This document shows, in pieces, positions 16,363 through 25,084 of a stretch of 64,000 bases of DNA. A model generated the notes under the pieces. The model worked only from the letters and a program-made list of their open reading frames with translations. It did no database searches and had not been told where the DNA came from. The position numbers were made by a program, and so were the translations under genes. Origin of the DNA: Flavobacterium praedii (GTDB taxonomy: Bacteria; Bacteroidota; Bacteroidia; Flavobacteriales; Flavobacteriaceae); the NCBI RefSeq assembly GCF_026810365.1, contig NZ_CP113948.1, positions 1,885,001 to 1,949,000 on the forward strand, read 5' to 3'. Position 1 is the stretch's first letter. Each line of letters starts with the position of its first letter.

Positions 16363-17307
16363 TTACATCAATCCTCTTCCTATCTTAACAATTCTTTTAT
16401 TTCCTTCAAGTTCTTTAACCAAATTATCCAATATTCCATTAATAAAAATACTGCTTTTTGGAGTTGAATATTCTTTAGCCAATTCTAAATACTCATTCAA
16501 AGTTACTTTTACAGGAATTGATGGGAATTTCAAGAACTCACAAATGGCCATCTTAAGGATAATCGTATCGATTTCAGCTATACGCTCACTATCCCAATTA
16601 GGTGTTTTATCTACATATTCCTTAGCCAATTCGGTTTCGTTTAGAATTGTTTTTCTAAACAAGTCTTTTACATAAGCTTTATCTTCATTGTCTTTGTATA
16701 ATTTCGGAACTCTAAAATTATCATCTTCACCTTGCTTAATTGCTTTTAGTTGCTTAACAATATGAGTATTTACCAAAGGAATATCATCAATCCAAGTTAA
16801 TTTATCGTCTTCTAAATAATCATACAACTTTTCGTTAGGAACAATAACTTCCGAGAATATGTCAACAATAAATTCTTTATCTTCTTCAAAAGTAGAAGCA
16901 GGATTACTCATGTATTTTGCATACAATTCACTTTCCTTTATTGCATTTAGTAACAGAATTATATAATCATCATTTAATTCCCAATTATTGATGGAACGAT
17001 TTTCAAGCGCAATACTTAATGAATTGTTTTCGGCAAGAATTTGAAAAATTCTGTTTTTAATGAATTTTTCATTTGGGTTACGCTCTTCTTTTGTAGCCAA
17101 ATGTTTTTGGCTTGATAAATGTAAAAAAACTGTTTCTTTTTTACATATCTCTATCAATGAAGAAAGCATTATTAGGTATAAATCTTGAATAGCGTCAATA
17201 CTATACATAAGGAATTTCTCTTCCTTTTCTAGATTGTCAGAACCATTTTGATGCATTGCATAAATGGATTGCATGACTTTAACGCGAATGTGTCTTCTAT
17301 TTACCAC
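16363..17307 (-). CDS. nusB: Transcription antitermination factor NusB (long Bacteroidota form)
   Basis: A 314-residue NusB. The N-terminal VNRRHIRVKVMQSIYAMHQ and the C-terminal NusB helical bundle (about 185-305; WDSERIAEIDTIILKMAICE, KSSIFINGILDNLVKELE) are clear. NusB with NusE (S10) binds boxA RNA and prevents premature termination of rRNA operons. The family is about 140 residues in E. coli; Bacteroidota proteins carry an inserted helical region of about 150 residues, seen here. GTG at 17305-17307 is chosen because the -7 box (17335-17342) overlaps the upstream in-frame ATG region; the next in-frame ATG, at MQSIYAMHQ, would remove conserved residues. Confidence 0.88.
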   Translation of the reverse strand: MVNRRHIRVKVMQSIYAMHQNGSDNLEKEEKFLMYSIDAIQDLYLIMLSSLIEICKKETVFLHLSSQKHLATKEERNPNEKFIKNRIFQILAENNSLSIALENRSINNWELNDDYIILLLNAIKESELYAKYMSNPASTFEEDKEFIVDIFSEVIVPNEKLYDYLEDDKLTWIDDIPLVNTHIVKQLKAIKQGEDDNFRVPKLYKDNEDKAYVKDLFRKTILNETELAKEYVDKTPNWDSERIAEIDTIILKMAICEFLKFPSIPVKVTLNEYLELAKEYSTPKSSIFINGILDNLVKELEGNKRIVKIGRGLM

Positions 17308-17334
17308 CTTGTAAGAACTTTTAAAATTAGTTGG

Positions 17335-17342
17335 CAAAAATA
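17335..17342 (-). promoter_or_regulatory. -7 box (TATTTTTG) of the nusB operon
   Basis: Minus-strand TATTTTTG matches TAnnTTTG. Transcription would begin at about 17328, downstream of the ATG at 17352, so translation must start at the GTG (17307). Confidence 0.65.
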
Positions 17343-17440
17343 AGAATTTCATCTATTAAATGAAAATTTATACCTGCTTTATTTGAGAAAATAATCAGTG
17401 ATCAGTGGTCAGTTTTTTAGTGATCAGTATTTACACGTAA

Positions 17441-17485
17441 AAAAAGTGTTCAGCATTTTCAAAATAAAAATACTGAACACTCTTT
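17441..17485 (-). terminator. Terminator of the leucine dehydrogenase gene
   Basis: GTGTTCAG-c-ATTTT pairs with AAAAT-a-CTGAACAC. On the minus strand the stem is followed by a run of seven T. It lies about 32 bp after the stop of the 17517-18623 gene. Confidence 0.75.
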
Positions 17486-17516
17486 CAAAACTGAATACTA
17501 AGAAACTGAATACTGA

Positions 17517-18623
17517 CTACTTCTTTTCGTTTTCTATCTTTCTTAAATCAATACGATTTTGTGCAATTGTCAACGCTGCTTGATGCGTTGTAATTCCATT
17601 TGCAACAGCATAATCAAAAATCTCTAATGTCGTATTATAAATATTTTCTGTTTTGCGCATTATTTCTGCTTTGTCATAATGAGCCAATTCAGCATACACA
17701 TTGATAATACCACCAGCATTGATCAAGAAATCTGGCGCATAAAGAATTCCTCTTTCTTGCAAGATCAAACCGTGAGTATTTTCGTTTGCCAATTGATTAT
17801 TTGCAGCACCAGCAATTACTTTAGCTTTAATTTTGTTTACGGTAATATCATTTATGGTTGCTCCCATAGCACAAGGTGCATAAATATCGACATCAGCACT
17901 ATACAAATCGTCGCCTGTAAAAATTTGAGCATTATATTTCTTTGCTACTTCGTATAATTTCTCTTCATTAATATCAGCAATAAATACAACAGCTCCTTCT
18001 TTTGTTAAATAATCTACCAACGTCTCCCCTACGTGTCCAATTCCTTGAACCAATATTTTTTTACCTTCTAAATTATCGGTTCCAAATTGCTGTTTCGCAG
18101 CAGCTTTCATACCCATATAAACTCCAAAAGCAGTAACTGGAGAAGGATTTCCCGCACCACCTCTTTCTTCAGAAATCCCAGTGACATAAGGTGTTACATC
18201 TCTAACCAAATCCATATCTGAAGTTTCCATTCCAACATCTTCAGCTGTAATATATCTTCCACTTAAAGAGTGAACAAATTCGCCAAATTTACGCATTAAC
18301 TCAGGTGTTTTCTGTGTTTTTGCATCACCCATAATAACAGCTTTTCCACCACCAATATTCAATCCCGTGATTGCAGCTTTATAGGTCATTCCTCTAGAAA
18401 GACGCAAAACATCATTCAAGGCATCCCATTCATTTGCATAATTAAACATACGAGTCCCCCCCAATGCTGGTCCCATAACCGAATTATGAATACCAATAAT
18501 TGCTTTTAATCCTGTATCTTTGTCATTGCAAAAAACAATTTGTTCATGATCATTAAAAGATAATTGTCCGAAAACAGGATCCATTTTTTGAAGTTCTTTC
18601 CCCGTGGTAACAGTAGCATTCAT
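17517..18623 (-). CDS. Leucine dehydrogenase (Glu/Leu/Phe/Val dehydrogenase family)
   Basis: A 368-residue NAD-dependent amino-acid dehydrogenase that interconverts branched-chain amino acids and their 2-oxo acids plus ammonia. Catalytic and substrate lysines lie in GMTYKAAITGLNIGGGKAV (Lys82 and Lys94). PALGGTRMF (53-60) lines the substrate pocket, and a Rossmann GxGxxG (QGIGHVGE, 194-199) binds NAD. The hydrophobic pocket sequence and length fit leucine rather than glutamate dehydrogenase. Single gene with a promoter at 18674-18681 and a terminator at 17441-17485. It supplies branched-chain precursors for iso-fatty acids typical of this phylum (inference). Confidence 0.88.
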   Translation of the reverse strand: MNATVTTGKELQKMDPVFGQLSFNDHEQIVFCNDKDTGLKAIIGIHNSVMGPALGGTRMFNYANEWDALNDVLRLSRGMTYKAAITGLNIGGGKAVIMGDAKTQKTPELMRKFGEFVHSLSGRYITAEDVGMETSDMDLVRDVTPYVTGISEERGGAGNPSPVTAFGVYMGMKAAAKQQFGTDNLEGKKILVQGIGHVGETLVDYLTKEGAVVFIADINEEKLYEVAKKYNAQIFTGDDLYSADVDIYAPCAMGATINDITVNKIKAKVIAGAANNQLANENTHGLILQERGILYAPDFLINAGGIINVYAELAHYDKAEIMRKTENIYNTTLEIFDYAVANGITTHQAALTIAQNRIDLRKIENEKK

Positions 18624-18673
18624 AGTACTATTTGTTTTTAGTTAAAAATTACGAATTTATCAAAAAGACATCT

Positions 18674-18681
18674 CAAACATA
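18674..18681 (-). promoter_or_regulatory. -7 box (TATGTTTG) of leucine dehydrogenase
   Basis: Minus-strand TATGTTTG matches TAnnTTTG, 50 nt before the ATG. Confidence 0.55.
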
Positions 18682-18825
18682 CGTAAAAAATAAATATACT
18701 TTATTAAAATTATTTAAAAATAAATATATCACAACAAAAACAAAACTACAAATTGACAAAACAATTGTTAAATTTTAAACATTTAATAAATAACAAAAAC
18801 AATTCAATACTGAATACATCAAAAT

Positions 18826-20586
18826 ATGAAAGAATTACGCTATTTAAACAAATATTTCATCAAATACAAATACAGCTTTTTACTTGGAATAATTATCACA
18901 ATAATCGCACAAATATTTTCATTATTTACACCTAAACTCATCAGTAAATCATTTAATGAAATTGAAGCTTTTTCAAAAAGTAAAGCAGTTGATACCAGTA
19001 TAATAAGTCAACAATTGATTTCAAATATTTTATTGATAATTGCCACTACAATCGTTGCTGGATTCCTAACATTCTTGATGAGACAAACACTAATCGTGAT
19101 GTCTCGCCACATTGAATTTGATTTAAAGAATGAAGTCTTTCGTCAATATGAAAATCTTTCTCAAAACTTTTACAAACAAAACCGAACAGGTGATTTGATG
19201 AATCGCATCAGCGAAGATGTTTCTAAGGTACGTATGTACGTAGGACCAGCTGTAATGTACACCATCAATACTTTTATTCGCTTTTCGATCGTAATTGGCT
19301 ACATGTATAATGTATCTCCGCGACTTACTTTGTACACTATTTTACCTTTGCCTATTTTATCTTTTTGTATTTTTAAATTAAGTTCTGAAATCAACAAAAG
19401 ATCTACAACTTTTCAGCAGTATTTATCAAAAGTTTCCAGTTATACCCAAGAAGTATTCTCTGGAATACGCGTTATAAAAGCGTATTCACTAGAAGACCAA
19501 AATCAAACACTTATAACCAATTTAGCAAATGAGAGCAAAAGCAAAAGTTTAAGTTTAGCCAAAGTACAATCACTATTTGGACCGCTAATGCTTGCACTTA
19601 TAGGAATAAGCAACTTAATTGTAATCTACTTTGGAGGATTAATGTATATAAATGGAACTATAAAAAATATTGGAACCATTGCTGAGTTTATTTTATACGT
19701 AAATATGCTGACATGGCCAGTTGCTTCTCTAGGATGGGTCTCATCAATGGTTCAAGAGGCTGAAGCATCACAAAAAAGATTGAATGAATTTTTGAAAATT
19801 GTGCCCGAAATACAAAACAAGAATACCAATAGATCTAAAATCGAAGGAAGTATTTCGTTTGAAAATGTGAGTTACACGTATGAAGACACTCATATAAAAG
19901 CACTTCAAAACGTAACTTTTACAGTTAAGAAAGGAGAAACCTTAGCTATTTTAGGAAAAACGGGGTCTGGAAAATCTACTATTATATCTTTAATCTCCAG
20001 ATTGTATGACACTACCACTGGTAAAATTTTGATTGACAATAAAGAAATCAGCCAACTCAATTTATTTGATTTACGAAACAGTATTGGAGTAGTTCCACAG
20101 GATGCTTTTTTATTTTCAGATAGCATCAAGAACAACATCAAATTTGGAAAAGAAGATGCAACTGATCCAGAAGTGGAAGCTGCCGCAAAAAGCGCTGTTG
20201 TTCACGACAATATCGCTAGTTTTAACAAAGGGTATGACACCATTTTAGGAGAAAGAGGCATAACGCTTTCCGGAGGTCAAAAACAACGTGTTTCGATAGC
20301 AAGGGCGATCATAAAAAACCCGGAAATATTACTTTTTGATGATTGCTTATCCGCGGTTGATACTGAAACTGAAGAGGCGATTTTGAACAATCTCTACCAA
20401 ATTTGCAAGAACAAAACCACCATAATTGTCAGCCATAGGGTCTCATCAGCAAAAAATGCGGACAAAATAATTATTCTGGAAGATGGCAAAATAATCGAAC
20501 AAGGTTCTCATAATCAATTAATAAACCAAAACGGACACTATTCAGCTCTCTACACAAAGCAACTTTCAGAAAAAGAATTGCTTTAA
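18826..20586 (+). CDS. ABC transporter, fused permease and ATPase (exporter type)
   Basis: A 586-residue half-transporter that would work as a homodimer. Six membrane helices (about 15-310), with the coupling region typical of type IV exporters, precede the nucleotide-binding domain (about 340-580). Walker A is LGKTGSGKST, the Q-loop VVPQDAFLF, the signature LSGGQKQR, Walker B ILLFDDCLSAVD and the switch His in IIVSHR. The catalytic residue after Walker B is Asp (DDC) rather than the usual Glu, an uncommon substitution that can slow hydrolysis. The substrate is probably lipid, lipid-linked or drug-like (MsbA/BmrA-like). Followed 68 bp later by the DUF3276 gene on the same strand. Confidence 0.9.
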   Translation: MKELRYLNKYFIKYKYSFLLGIIITIIAQIFSLFTPKLISKSFNEIEAFSKSKAVDTSIISQQLISNILLIIATTIVAGFLTFLMRQTLIVMSRHIEFDLKNEVFRQYENLSQNFYKQNRTGDLMNRISEDVSKVRMYVGPAVMYTINTFIRFSIVIGYMYNVSPRLTLYTILPLPILSFCIFKLSSEINKRSTTFQQYLSKVSSYTQEVFSGIRVIKAYSLEDQNQTLITNLANESKSKSLSLAKVQSLFGPLMLALIGISNLIVIYFGGLMYINGTIKNIGTIAEFILYVNMLTWPVASLGWVSSMVQEAEASQKRLNEFLKIVPEIQNKNTNRSKIEGSISFENVSYTYEDTHIKALQNVTFTVKKGETLAILGKTGSGKSTIISLISRLYDTTTGKILIDNKEISQLNLFDLRNSIGVVPQDAFLFSDSIKNNIKFGKEDATDPEVEAAAKSAVVHDNIASFNKGYDTILGERGITLSGGQKQRVSIARAIIKNPEILLFDDCLSAVDTETEEAILNNLYQICKNKTTIIVSHRVSSAKNADKIIILEDGKIIEQGSHNQLINQNGHYSALYTKQLSEKELL

Positions 20587-20654
20587 TTGTTGTATAATAC
20601 ATATATTTTTATGATTTTTGATTGCTATTAAATAAAAAAAATGACGAAAAGATT

Positions 20655-21035
20655 ATGAGAGAAAATGATATGTTAGAAAAAGAAGAAATATTTTCAAAAG
20701 TTTTAAGAGCTGGCAGAAGAACCTATTTCTTTGATGTAAGAGCTACTAAAGCTGATGATTATTACATTACAATTACCGAAAGTAAAAAATTCACTGAAGA
20801 AGACGGTTCTTTTCATTTCAAAAAACACAAAATCTATTTATATAAAGAAGATTTTACCGCATTCTCAGAAATTTTAGAAGAAATGACTTCTTATGTTTTA
20901 AACCACAAAGGCGAAGAAGTAATCTCTGAAAGACACCAAAAAGATTTCAAAAAGGAATATGCTTTAGATAAAACAAACGAAGATAATATTCCTAGTACCT
21001 CTAGTTTTACCGATATCGAATTTGACGATATTTAA
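20655..21035 (+). CDS. DUF3276 / PUR-alpha-like nucleic-acid-binding protein
   Basis: A 126-residue protein. The conserved block EIFSKVLRAGRRTYFFDVRA, ITITESKK and KHKIYLYKEDFTAFSEILEE forms the PUR-repeat beta-beta-beta-beta-alpha fold described for bacterial PUR proteins of Bacteroidota and Borrelia. These bind single-stranded nucleic acid as dimers. The C-terminus is an acidic tail (DIEFDDI). ATG at 20655 (MRENDMLEKEEIF) was chosen over an upstream in-frame start in the AT-rich leader because conservation begins just after it. Ends in a strong terminator. Confidence 0.88.
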   Translation: MRENDMLEKEEIFSKVLRAGRRTYFFDVRATKADDYYITITESKKFTEEDGSFHFKKHKIYLYKEDFTAFSEILEEMTSYVLNHKGEEVISERHQKDFKKEYALDKTNEDNIPSTSSFTDIEFDDI

Positions 21036-21050
21036 ATCAAAATTAAAACA

Positions 21051-21092
21051 AAAAAAAGACCGACAAGAAGTTCAAATCTTGTCGGTCTTTTT
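21051..21092. terminator. Strong bidirectional terminator
   Basis: GACCGACAAGA-agttcaaa-TCTTGTCGGTC flanked by A and T runs, between the convergent DUF3276 and acyltransferase genes. Confidence 0.9.
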
Positions 21093-21119
21093 TATTTATA
21101 GTAAATAGAAGCACTATTT

Positions 21120-22238
21120 TTAAAGCGCTATTCGAAACGTTTTTCTTCGACAATGAACTACTGGATTAAAATTTTTCCATAGCAACTGAATAGCAATATT
21201 GTCTGCCAATTCTGGAGTCCTAAAACAGTTTTCAATTCCTTTTTCAGTAAATGTTTTATGGTATTCATTAAAAATAATAGCCGTAACCCCTTTGTTTTGA
21301 TAATCTGGATGCACTCCGATAAGGTAGAAAACAACATCTTTACTATTGCGTCTTGCATTCAATAAATGAAGAAAGCCAAAAGGAAATAATTTACCATTAG
21401 CTTTTTGAAGTGCTTTTGAAAAACTCGGCATCACAATGGCAAATGCCACTAAATTTCCATTTTTATCTTCGACATATTTTATGTATTCCGGATTGATGAA
21501 ACTGATGTATTTTTTCTTGAAATATTCCTTTTGAATGTCGGATATTGCTACAAATGAAGACAAGTTAGCATAGGATTCATTAAACAAATCAAACATTTTA
21601 TCCACATACGGCATTACTGCTTTAGTCGATTTGAAATTTATGGGTTTGAGTTGGTATCTGGTTTTGACTAACTCATTTATTCTTTCAAAAAATTCCGGTT
21701 TAGCATTAGCGAAAGGAAATTTATTTTCAACATATTCTTTCTCGGTACTATAACCCAATTGTTCAAAATGAGCAGCATAATAGGGATGATTGTACCAAGT
21801 AATCATAGTTCCCAGTTCATCAAATCCTTCTGTCAAAACTCCAACTTTATCCAGATTTGAAAATCCCATAGGGCCTTCTACATATTCCAGATTATTTTTT
21901 TTTCCCAGTTCATATACTTTTTCCAGCAACGCTTTGGTCACTTCAATATCATCAATAACATCAAACCAGCCAAAACGAACTTTCTTTTTTTGTTGGTAAT
22001 TGACTTCGTCCCAATTTATGATTGTAGCAATTCTACCGACCAATGCATTGTTTTTATATGCAACATAAAAATTGGCTTCAGCACTATTAAACGCCGGATT
22101 TTTTGTTTTATCGAAAGTTTCCAACTCATCCGCAATTATAGGAGGAACCCAATACGGATTGTCTTTGTATAAGGCAAAAGGGAATTTTATAAATTCTATT
22201 AACTCATTTTTGGTCTTGGCTTCTTGTATGGTAATCAT
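21120..22238 (-). CDS. GNAT-like acyltransferase (372 residues)
   Basis: The N-terminal half (about 1-170) has a GNAT-like region (FYVAYKNNALVGRIATIIN) followed by EYVEGPMGFSNLDKVGVLTE. The C-terminal half (about 200-372) has a second GNAT-like domain with a probable acetyl-CoA loop (FYLIGVHPDYQNKGVTAIIF). Members in Bacteroidota are annotated only as GNAT or hypothetical. The donor is probably an acyl-CoA; the acceptor is unknown. Start at the conserved MITIQEAKTKNELIEFIKFP. It is 22 bp downstream of the outer-membrane protein gene on the same strand, so probably co-transcribed. Confidence 0.7.
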   Translation of the reverse strand: MITIQEAKTKNELIEFIKFPFALYKDNPYWVPPIIADELETFDKTKNPAFNSAEANFYVAYKNNALVGRIATIINWDEVNYQQKKKVRFGWFDVIDDIEVTKALLEKVYELGKKNNLEYVEGPMGFSNLDKVGVLTEGFDELGTMITWYNHPYYAAHFEQLGYSTEKEYVENKFPFANAKPEFFERINELVKTRYQLKPINFKSTKAVMPYVDKMFDLFNESYANLSSFVAISDIQKEYFKKKYISFINPEYIKYVEDKNGNLVAFAIVMPSFSKALQKANGKLFPFGFLHLLNARRNSKDVVFYLIGVHPDYQNKGVTAIIFNEYHKTFTEKGIENCFRTPELADNIAIQLLWKNFNPVVHCRRKTFRIAL

Positions 22239-22260
22239 TGTTGTTTATAGGGAATTGCTA

Positions 22261-23214
22261 TTACTTTTTATTAAATATTCTAAATCCTTTTTTGGTTTTT
22301 GTTTTTTTTGCCATTTTTTGTGCGGCTTGCTCTTCTTTGGTCAAAAGTTGGACTTCTTTATATCGGCCATCCCATCGCCAAGACATTCCAACCCCTCCAT
22401 AAAGAATAGAGGGTGTATCTTTAAAATTAGTACTTATAGAAGCATCAACTTGCAAATTCTTGTTGATTAAATAAGCTGCTCCACCTCTTACAATGGCATC
22501 ACTATAAAAATCACTTTTAATACCTTGATTTTCCACAAAGGCAGACCATTTATCATTAATTCCTTTAGTCAAAGTCAAGATATAACTCAAACTTGGATAG
22601 TCCGTAGTCATATAGTTTGAAATAATATTGGTTACAAATACCCAAGAACCATCACCTAAATGATTTTGCAAAATAACAGCTACTTTTGGAGAAATACTTG
22701 ATTCTGGAGAAAAATAAAATGGATTGTCAGCTCCTGTAAAATTGGCACCGGCAAAAACAGCGACAGCGGGAATTACTTGATGCCAATTGAATTTATGGTT
22801 GGCATTCCAACTGTATATATTCACCTCTTTTTTATATCCTTTATTAGGATCATAAATTAAGTATTTCGCTCCTAAAACAGTTTGTTTAAAATCGGCTCTA
22901 TCGTCAATTTGCATCGGATAGGTAAATCTTTCATTTACAAATTGAACATCTGCAATGAATTCTAAATTTTCTAGAAAAGCACCATATCGCACCTCAAAAT
23001 CAATTCCAAAACCATTGGCATCATATTTCAAAAGATTATGATTTTCTTGAATTCCAAACACTCCTGTCTCTACTTGAAGTACTGTTTTTCCAACAGCAAA
23101 AGCCGACATAGATTCACCCGGTCTATTCGAATTGATCTCGTCTGTGTGTTGACTATAATGAATTGTTGGAATTAAAAAAAGAGATACTGCAACTACTGTT
23201 TTGACATTGAACAT
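22261..23214 (-). CDS. Outer-membrane beta-barrel, phenol-degradation MetA-like transporter family
   Basis: A 317-residue protein with a signal peptide (about 1-21, ending HYSQH) and repeated amphipathic beta strands. The start of the mature part (INSNRPGESMSAFAVGKTVL) resembles the MetA-pathway / putative outer-membrane transporter family (DNRPG-type N-terminus). The barrel ends in a strand with GVGMSWRW, then a Lys-rich periplasmic or external tail (KMAKKTKTKKGFRIFNKK), which is unusual after an outer-membrane barrel. Substrate unknown. It leads the pair with the acyltransferase gene. Confidence 0.65.
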   Translation of the reverse strand: MFNVKTVVAVSLFLIPTIHYSQHTDEINSNRPGESMSAFAVGKTVLQVETGVFGIQENHNLLKYDANGFGIDFEVRYGAFLENLEFIADVQFVNERFTYPMQIDDRADFKQTVLGAKYLIYDPNKGYKKEVNIYSWNANHKFNWHQVIPAVAVFAGANFTGADNPFYFSPESSISPKVAVILQNHLGDGSWVFVTNIISNYMTTDYPSLSYILTLTKGINDKWSAFVENQGIKSDFYSDAIVRGGAAYLINKNLQVDASISTNFKDTPSILYGGVGMSWRWDGRYKEVQLLTKEEQAAQKMAKKTKTKKGFRIFNKK

Positions 23215-23355
23215 ACTGAATTATTTGAGTGAAAAGCTATAACGCATTTCAAATGTACTATATTTTATTGTAACTATCATTTGGTTAAAAAATTCTTCAG
23301 AATATTAACTTTAAAAAAGTATTATTACAAAATACCCAATTATCTAAAACAGATT

Positions 23356-23937
23356 TTACATCGGATTTTGATTCAAAAAAGAAATCAATTCCTGAGTCGC
23401 TTTTCCTCTGTGGCTAATTCTATTTTTTGTGTCTAATGACAATTGAGCAAATGTTTCTTGGTACCCTTGTGGTCTAAAAATGGGGTCGTAACCAAAACCT
23501 TGATTACCATTTTTTTCTAAAGTTATTTCACCTTTCGCAATTCCAGTAAATAAATATTGTTTCCCTTTAAGGTTTAGTGTTATTACAGTTTTAAACTGAG
23601 CATTTCTATTGGTTGAATTTTCTAAATTCAAAAGTAATTTATCCATATTATCTTCGGAAGAACGTTGTTCACCAGCATACCGAGCGGAATATACCCCAGG
23701 TTCGCCATTTAAAGAATCAACTTCGAGTCCAGTATCATCTGCAAAACAATCATAACCATATTTCTCTGTAATATAATTGGCTTTCATAATCGCATTTCCT
23801 TCAATGGTATCAGCAGTTTCCGGAATATCTTCTAGACAACCAATACTTTCTAAACTAATAATTTCGATACTTTCTGGAAGCATACTTTGTATTTCGAGAA
23901 TTTTATTTTTATTATTGGTAGCGAAAACAATTTTCAT
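23356..23937 (-). CDS. rdgB: XTP/dITP diphosphatase (RdgB/HAM1)
   Basis: A 193-residue house-cleaning pyrophosphatase that hydrolyses XTP, ITP and dITP to monophosphates and keeps deaminated purines out of DNA and RNA. The N-terminal [16 protein letters not shown] (nucleotide binding), [20 protein letters not shown] (metal site Asp residues), GKGEI-like strand and FGYDPIF..SHRGKA motifs are all present. Full length. Monocistronic, with a -7 box at 23966-23973. Confidence 0.95.
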   Translation of the reverse strand: MKIVFATNNKNKILEIQSMLPESIEIISLESIGCLEDIPETADTIEGNAIMKANYITEKYGYDCFADDTGLEVDSLNGEPGVYSARYAGEQRSSEDNMDKLLLNLENSTNRNAQFKTVITLNLKGKQYLFTGIAKGEITLEKNGNQGFGYDPIFRPQGYQETFAQLSLDTKNRISHRGKATQELISFLNQNPM

Positions 23938-23965
23938 TTATTAGAATATTAAAATTTTAAGAATG

Positions 23966-23973
23966 CAAATGTA
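23966..23973 (-). promoter_or_regulatory. -7 box (TACATTTG) of rdgB
   Basis: Minus-strand TACATTTG matches TAnnTTTG, 28 nt before the ATG. Confidence 0.55.
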
Positions 23974-24121
23974 TTGGTTTATTAAATTCTAATAGACTTC
24001 GAATTAAAAATAGTTCCATTCTAAAAACAGATAATAAGACGCCGATTCTAAAAACAGTTATTATCCGAGTTAAACTACTGTTAATCTACTAATCTTTAAT
24101 AATTTATACAGCATTTAATTG

Positions 24122-24288
24122 TATATTTGATTGTGGTTTTGATTAATTACTTGAGGTATAATATCATAAATATTTCAATATTAGAAAAAGTATCTCAATA
24201 GTCAACTATACGACATATTGTATAAGTTTGATAATGATAAATCAGAACTTACAAATTAGAGGGTCTTGAAAAAGCCCTCTTTTTTTGC
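24122..24288 (+). ncRNA. Candidate orphan small RNA (promoter plus terminator, no ORF)
   Basis: Both flanking genes are on the minus strand, yet the + strand carries an exact -7 box TATATTTG (24122-24129) and, 130 bp on, a terminator (GAGGG at 24260-24264, a CTTGAAAAAG core closing on a GAAA loop, CCCTC at 24276-24280, then seven T). The T run is only on the + strand, so it does not serve the minus-strand NYN gene. The predicted transcript (about 24135-24287, roughly 150 nt) has no ORF longer than 11 codons. No -33 TTG is evident. Purely inferred from signals. Confidence 0.4.
24260..24287 (+). terminator. Plus-strand terminator with GAAA loop
   Basis: GAGGG-t-CTT-GAAA-AAG-CCCTC followed by TTTTTTT. 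Oriented opposite to both flanking genes. Confidence 0.7.
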
Positions 24289-24295
24289 TCAATTT

Positions 24296-25084
24296 TTAAG
24301 TGTATCTTAATCTAACATACACGTGTTTGATGCCTTTTTTATCCGAATCCCTTTCGTCAATTTCTAAAATATCGGTTAGGGATTTAAGCATTGGAGTAAG
24401 TTTGGTAAAACCATAACTTCTTGGATCAAATTCGGGTTTATTTTTTACAATTAGATTCCCCACATCACCCAAAAATGCCCATCCAGCATCATCACAAATA
24501 GCATCAATGGCATCTTCAATCAAATCTATTGTTGGATTATCTATTTTTATCGATGGTTCTTTTTCAGGAATCTTTTTGGCATCTTTAGTTTCTGTATTTG
24601 AATTTGCAGCTGAAGGTTTAGGTTTTTTCTTTTTGATAGCACCATCCAAAACTTCAATATAAATAAATCGGTCACAAGCTACAATGAAGGAATTCGGTGT
24701 TTTTTTCTCGCCAATCCCAATCACTTTCATTCCCGATTCTCGCAAACGAATAGCCAAACGTGTAAAATCACTATCACTGGAAACAATACAAAAACCATCT
24801 ACTTTGTCTGAATACAACAAATCCATTGCGTCAATAATCATCGCCGAATCAGAGGAATTTTTCCCTACGGTGTAACTGTATTGTTGTATTGGTGTTATAG
24901 CATGTTCGAGCAAAACCGATTTCCAACCGTTGGCATTGGGTTTCGTCCAATCAGCATAAATACGTTTGGTGGTAGGTGTTCCATACTTTGTGATTTCCTC
25001 CATCATTCCTTTGACATTACTATAAGGAACATTGTCGGCATCAATAAGCACAGCGAGTTTTAGTTCTTTTTCGATTTGAGACAT
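24296..25084 (-). CDS. NYN-domain RNase with C-terminal OST-HTH/LOTUS domain
   Basis: A 262-residue protein. The N-terminal NYN (PIN-like) nuclease domain spans about 1-145, with the acidic residues expected of a metal-dependent nuclease in LAVLIDADNVP, SSDSAMIIDAMDLLY and FCIVSSDSDFTRLA. A Lys/Glu-rich linker (about 150-175) leads to a winged-helix OST-HTH/LOTUS domain (about 180-262; DDAGWAFLGDVGNLIVKNKP, YGFTKLTPMLKSL). This pairing is the same as in eukaryotic MARF1/limkain-type RNases and occurs in many bacteria. RNA cleavage guided by LOTUS binding is inferred; targets are unknown. Single gene. Confidence 0.87.
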   Translation of the reverse strand: MSQIEKELKLAVLIDADNVPYSNVKGMMEEITKYGTPTTKRIYADWTKPNANGWKSVLLEHAITPIQQYSYTVGKNSSDSAMIIDAMDLLYSDKVDGFCIVSSDSDFTRLAIRLRESGMKVIGIGEKKTPNSFIVACDRFIYIEVLDGAIKKKKPKPSAANSNTETKDAKKIPEKEPSIKIDNPTIDLIEDAIDAICDDAGWAFLGDVGNLIVKNKPEFDPRSYGFTKLTPMLKSLTDILEIDERDSDKKGIKHVYVRLRYT

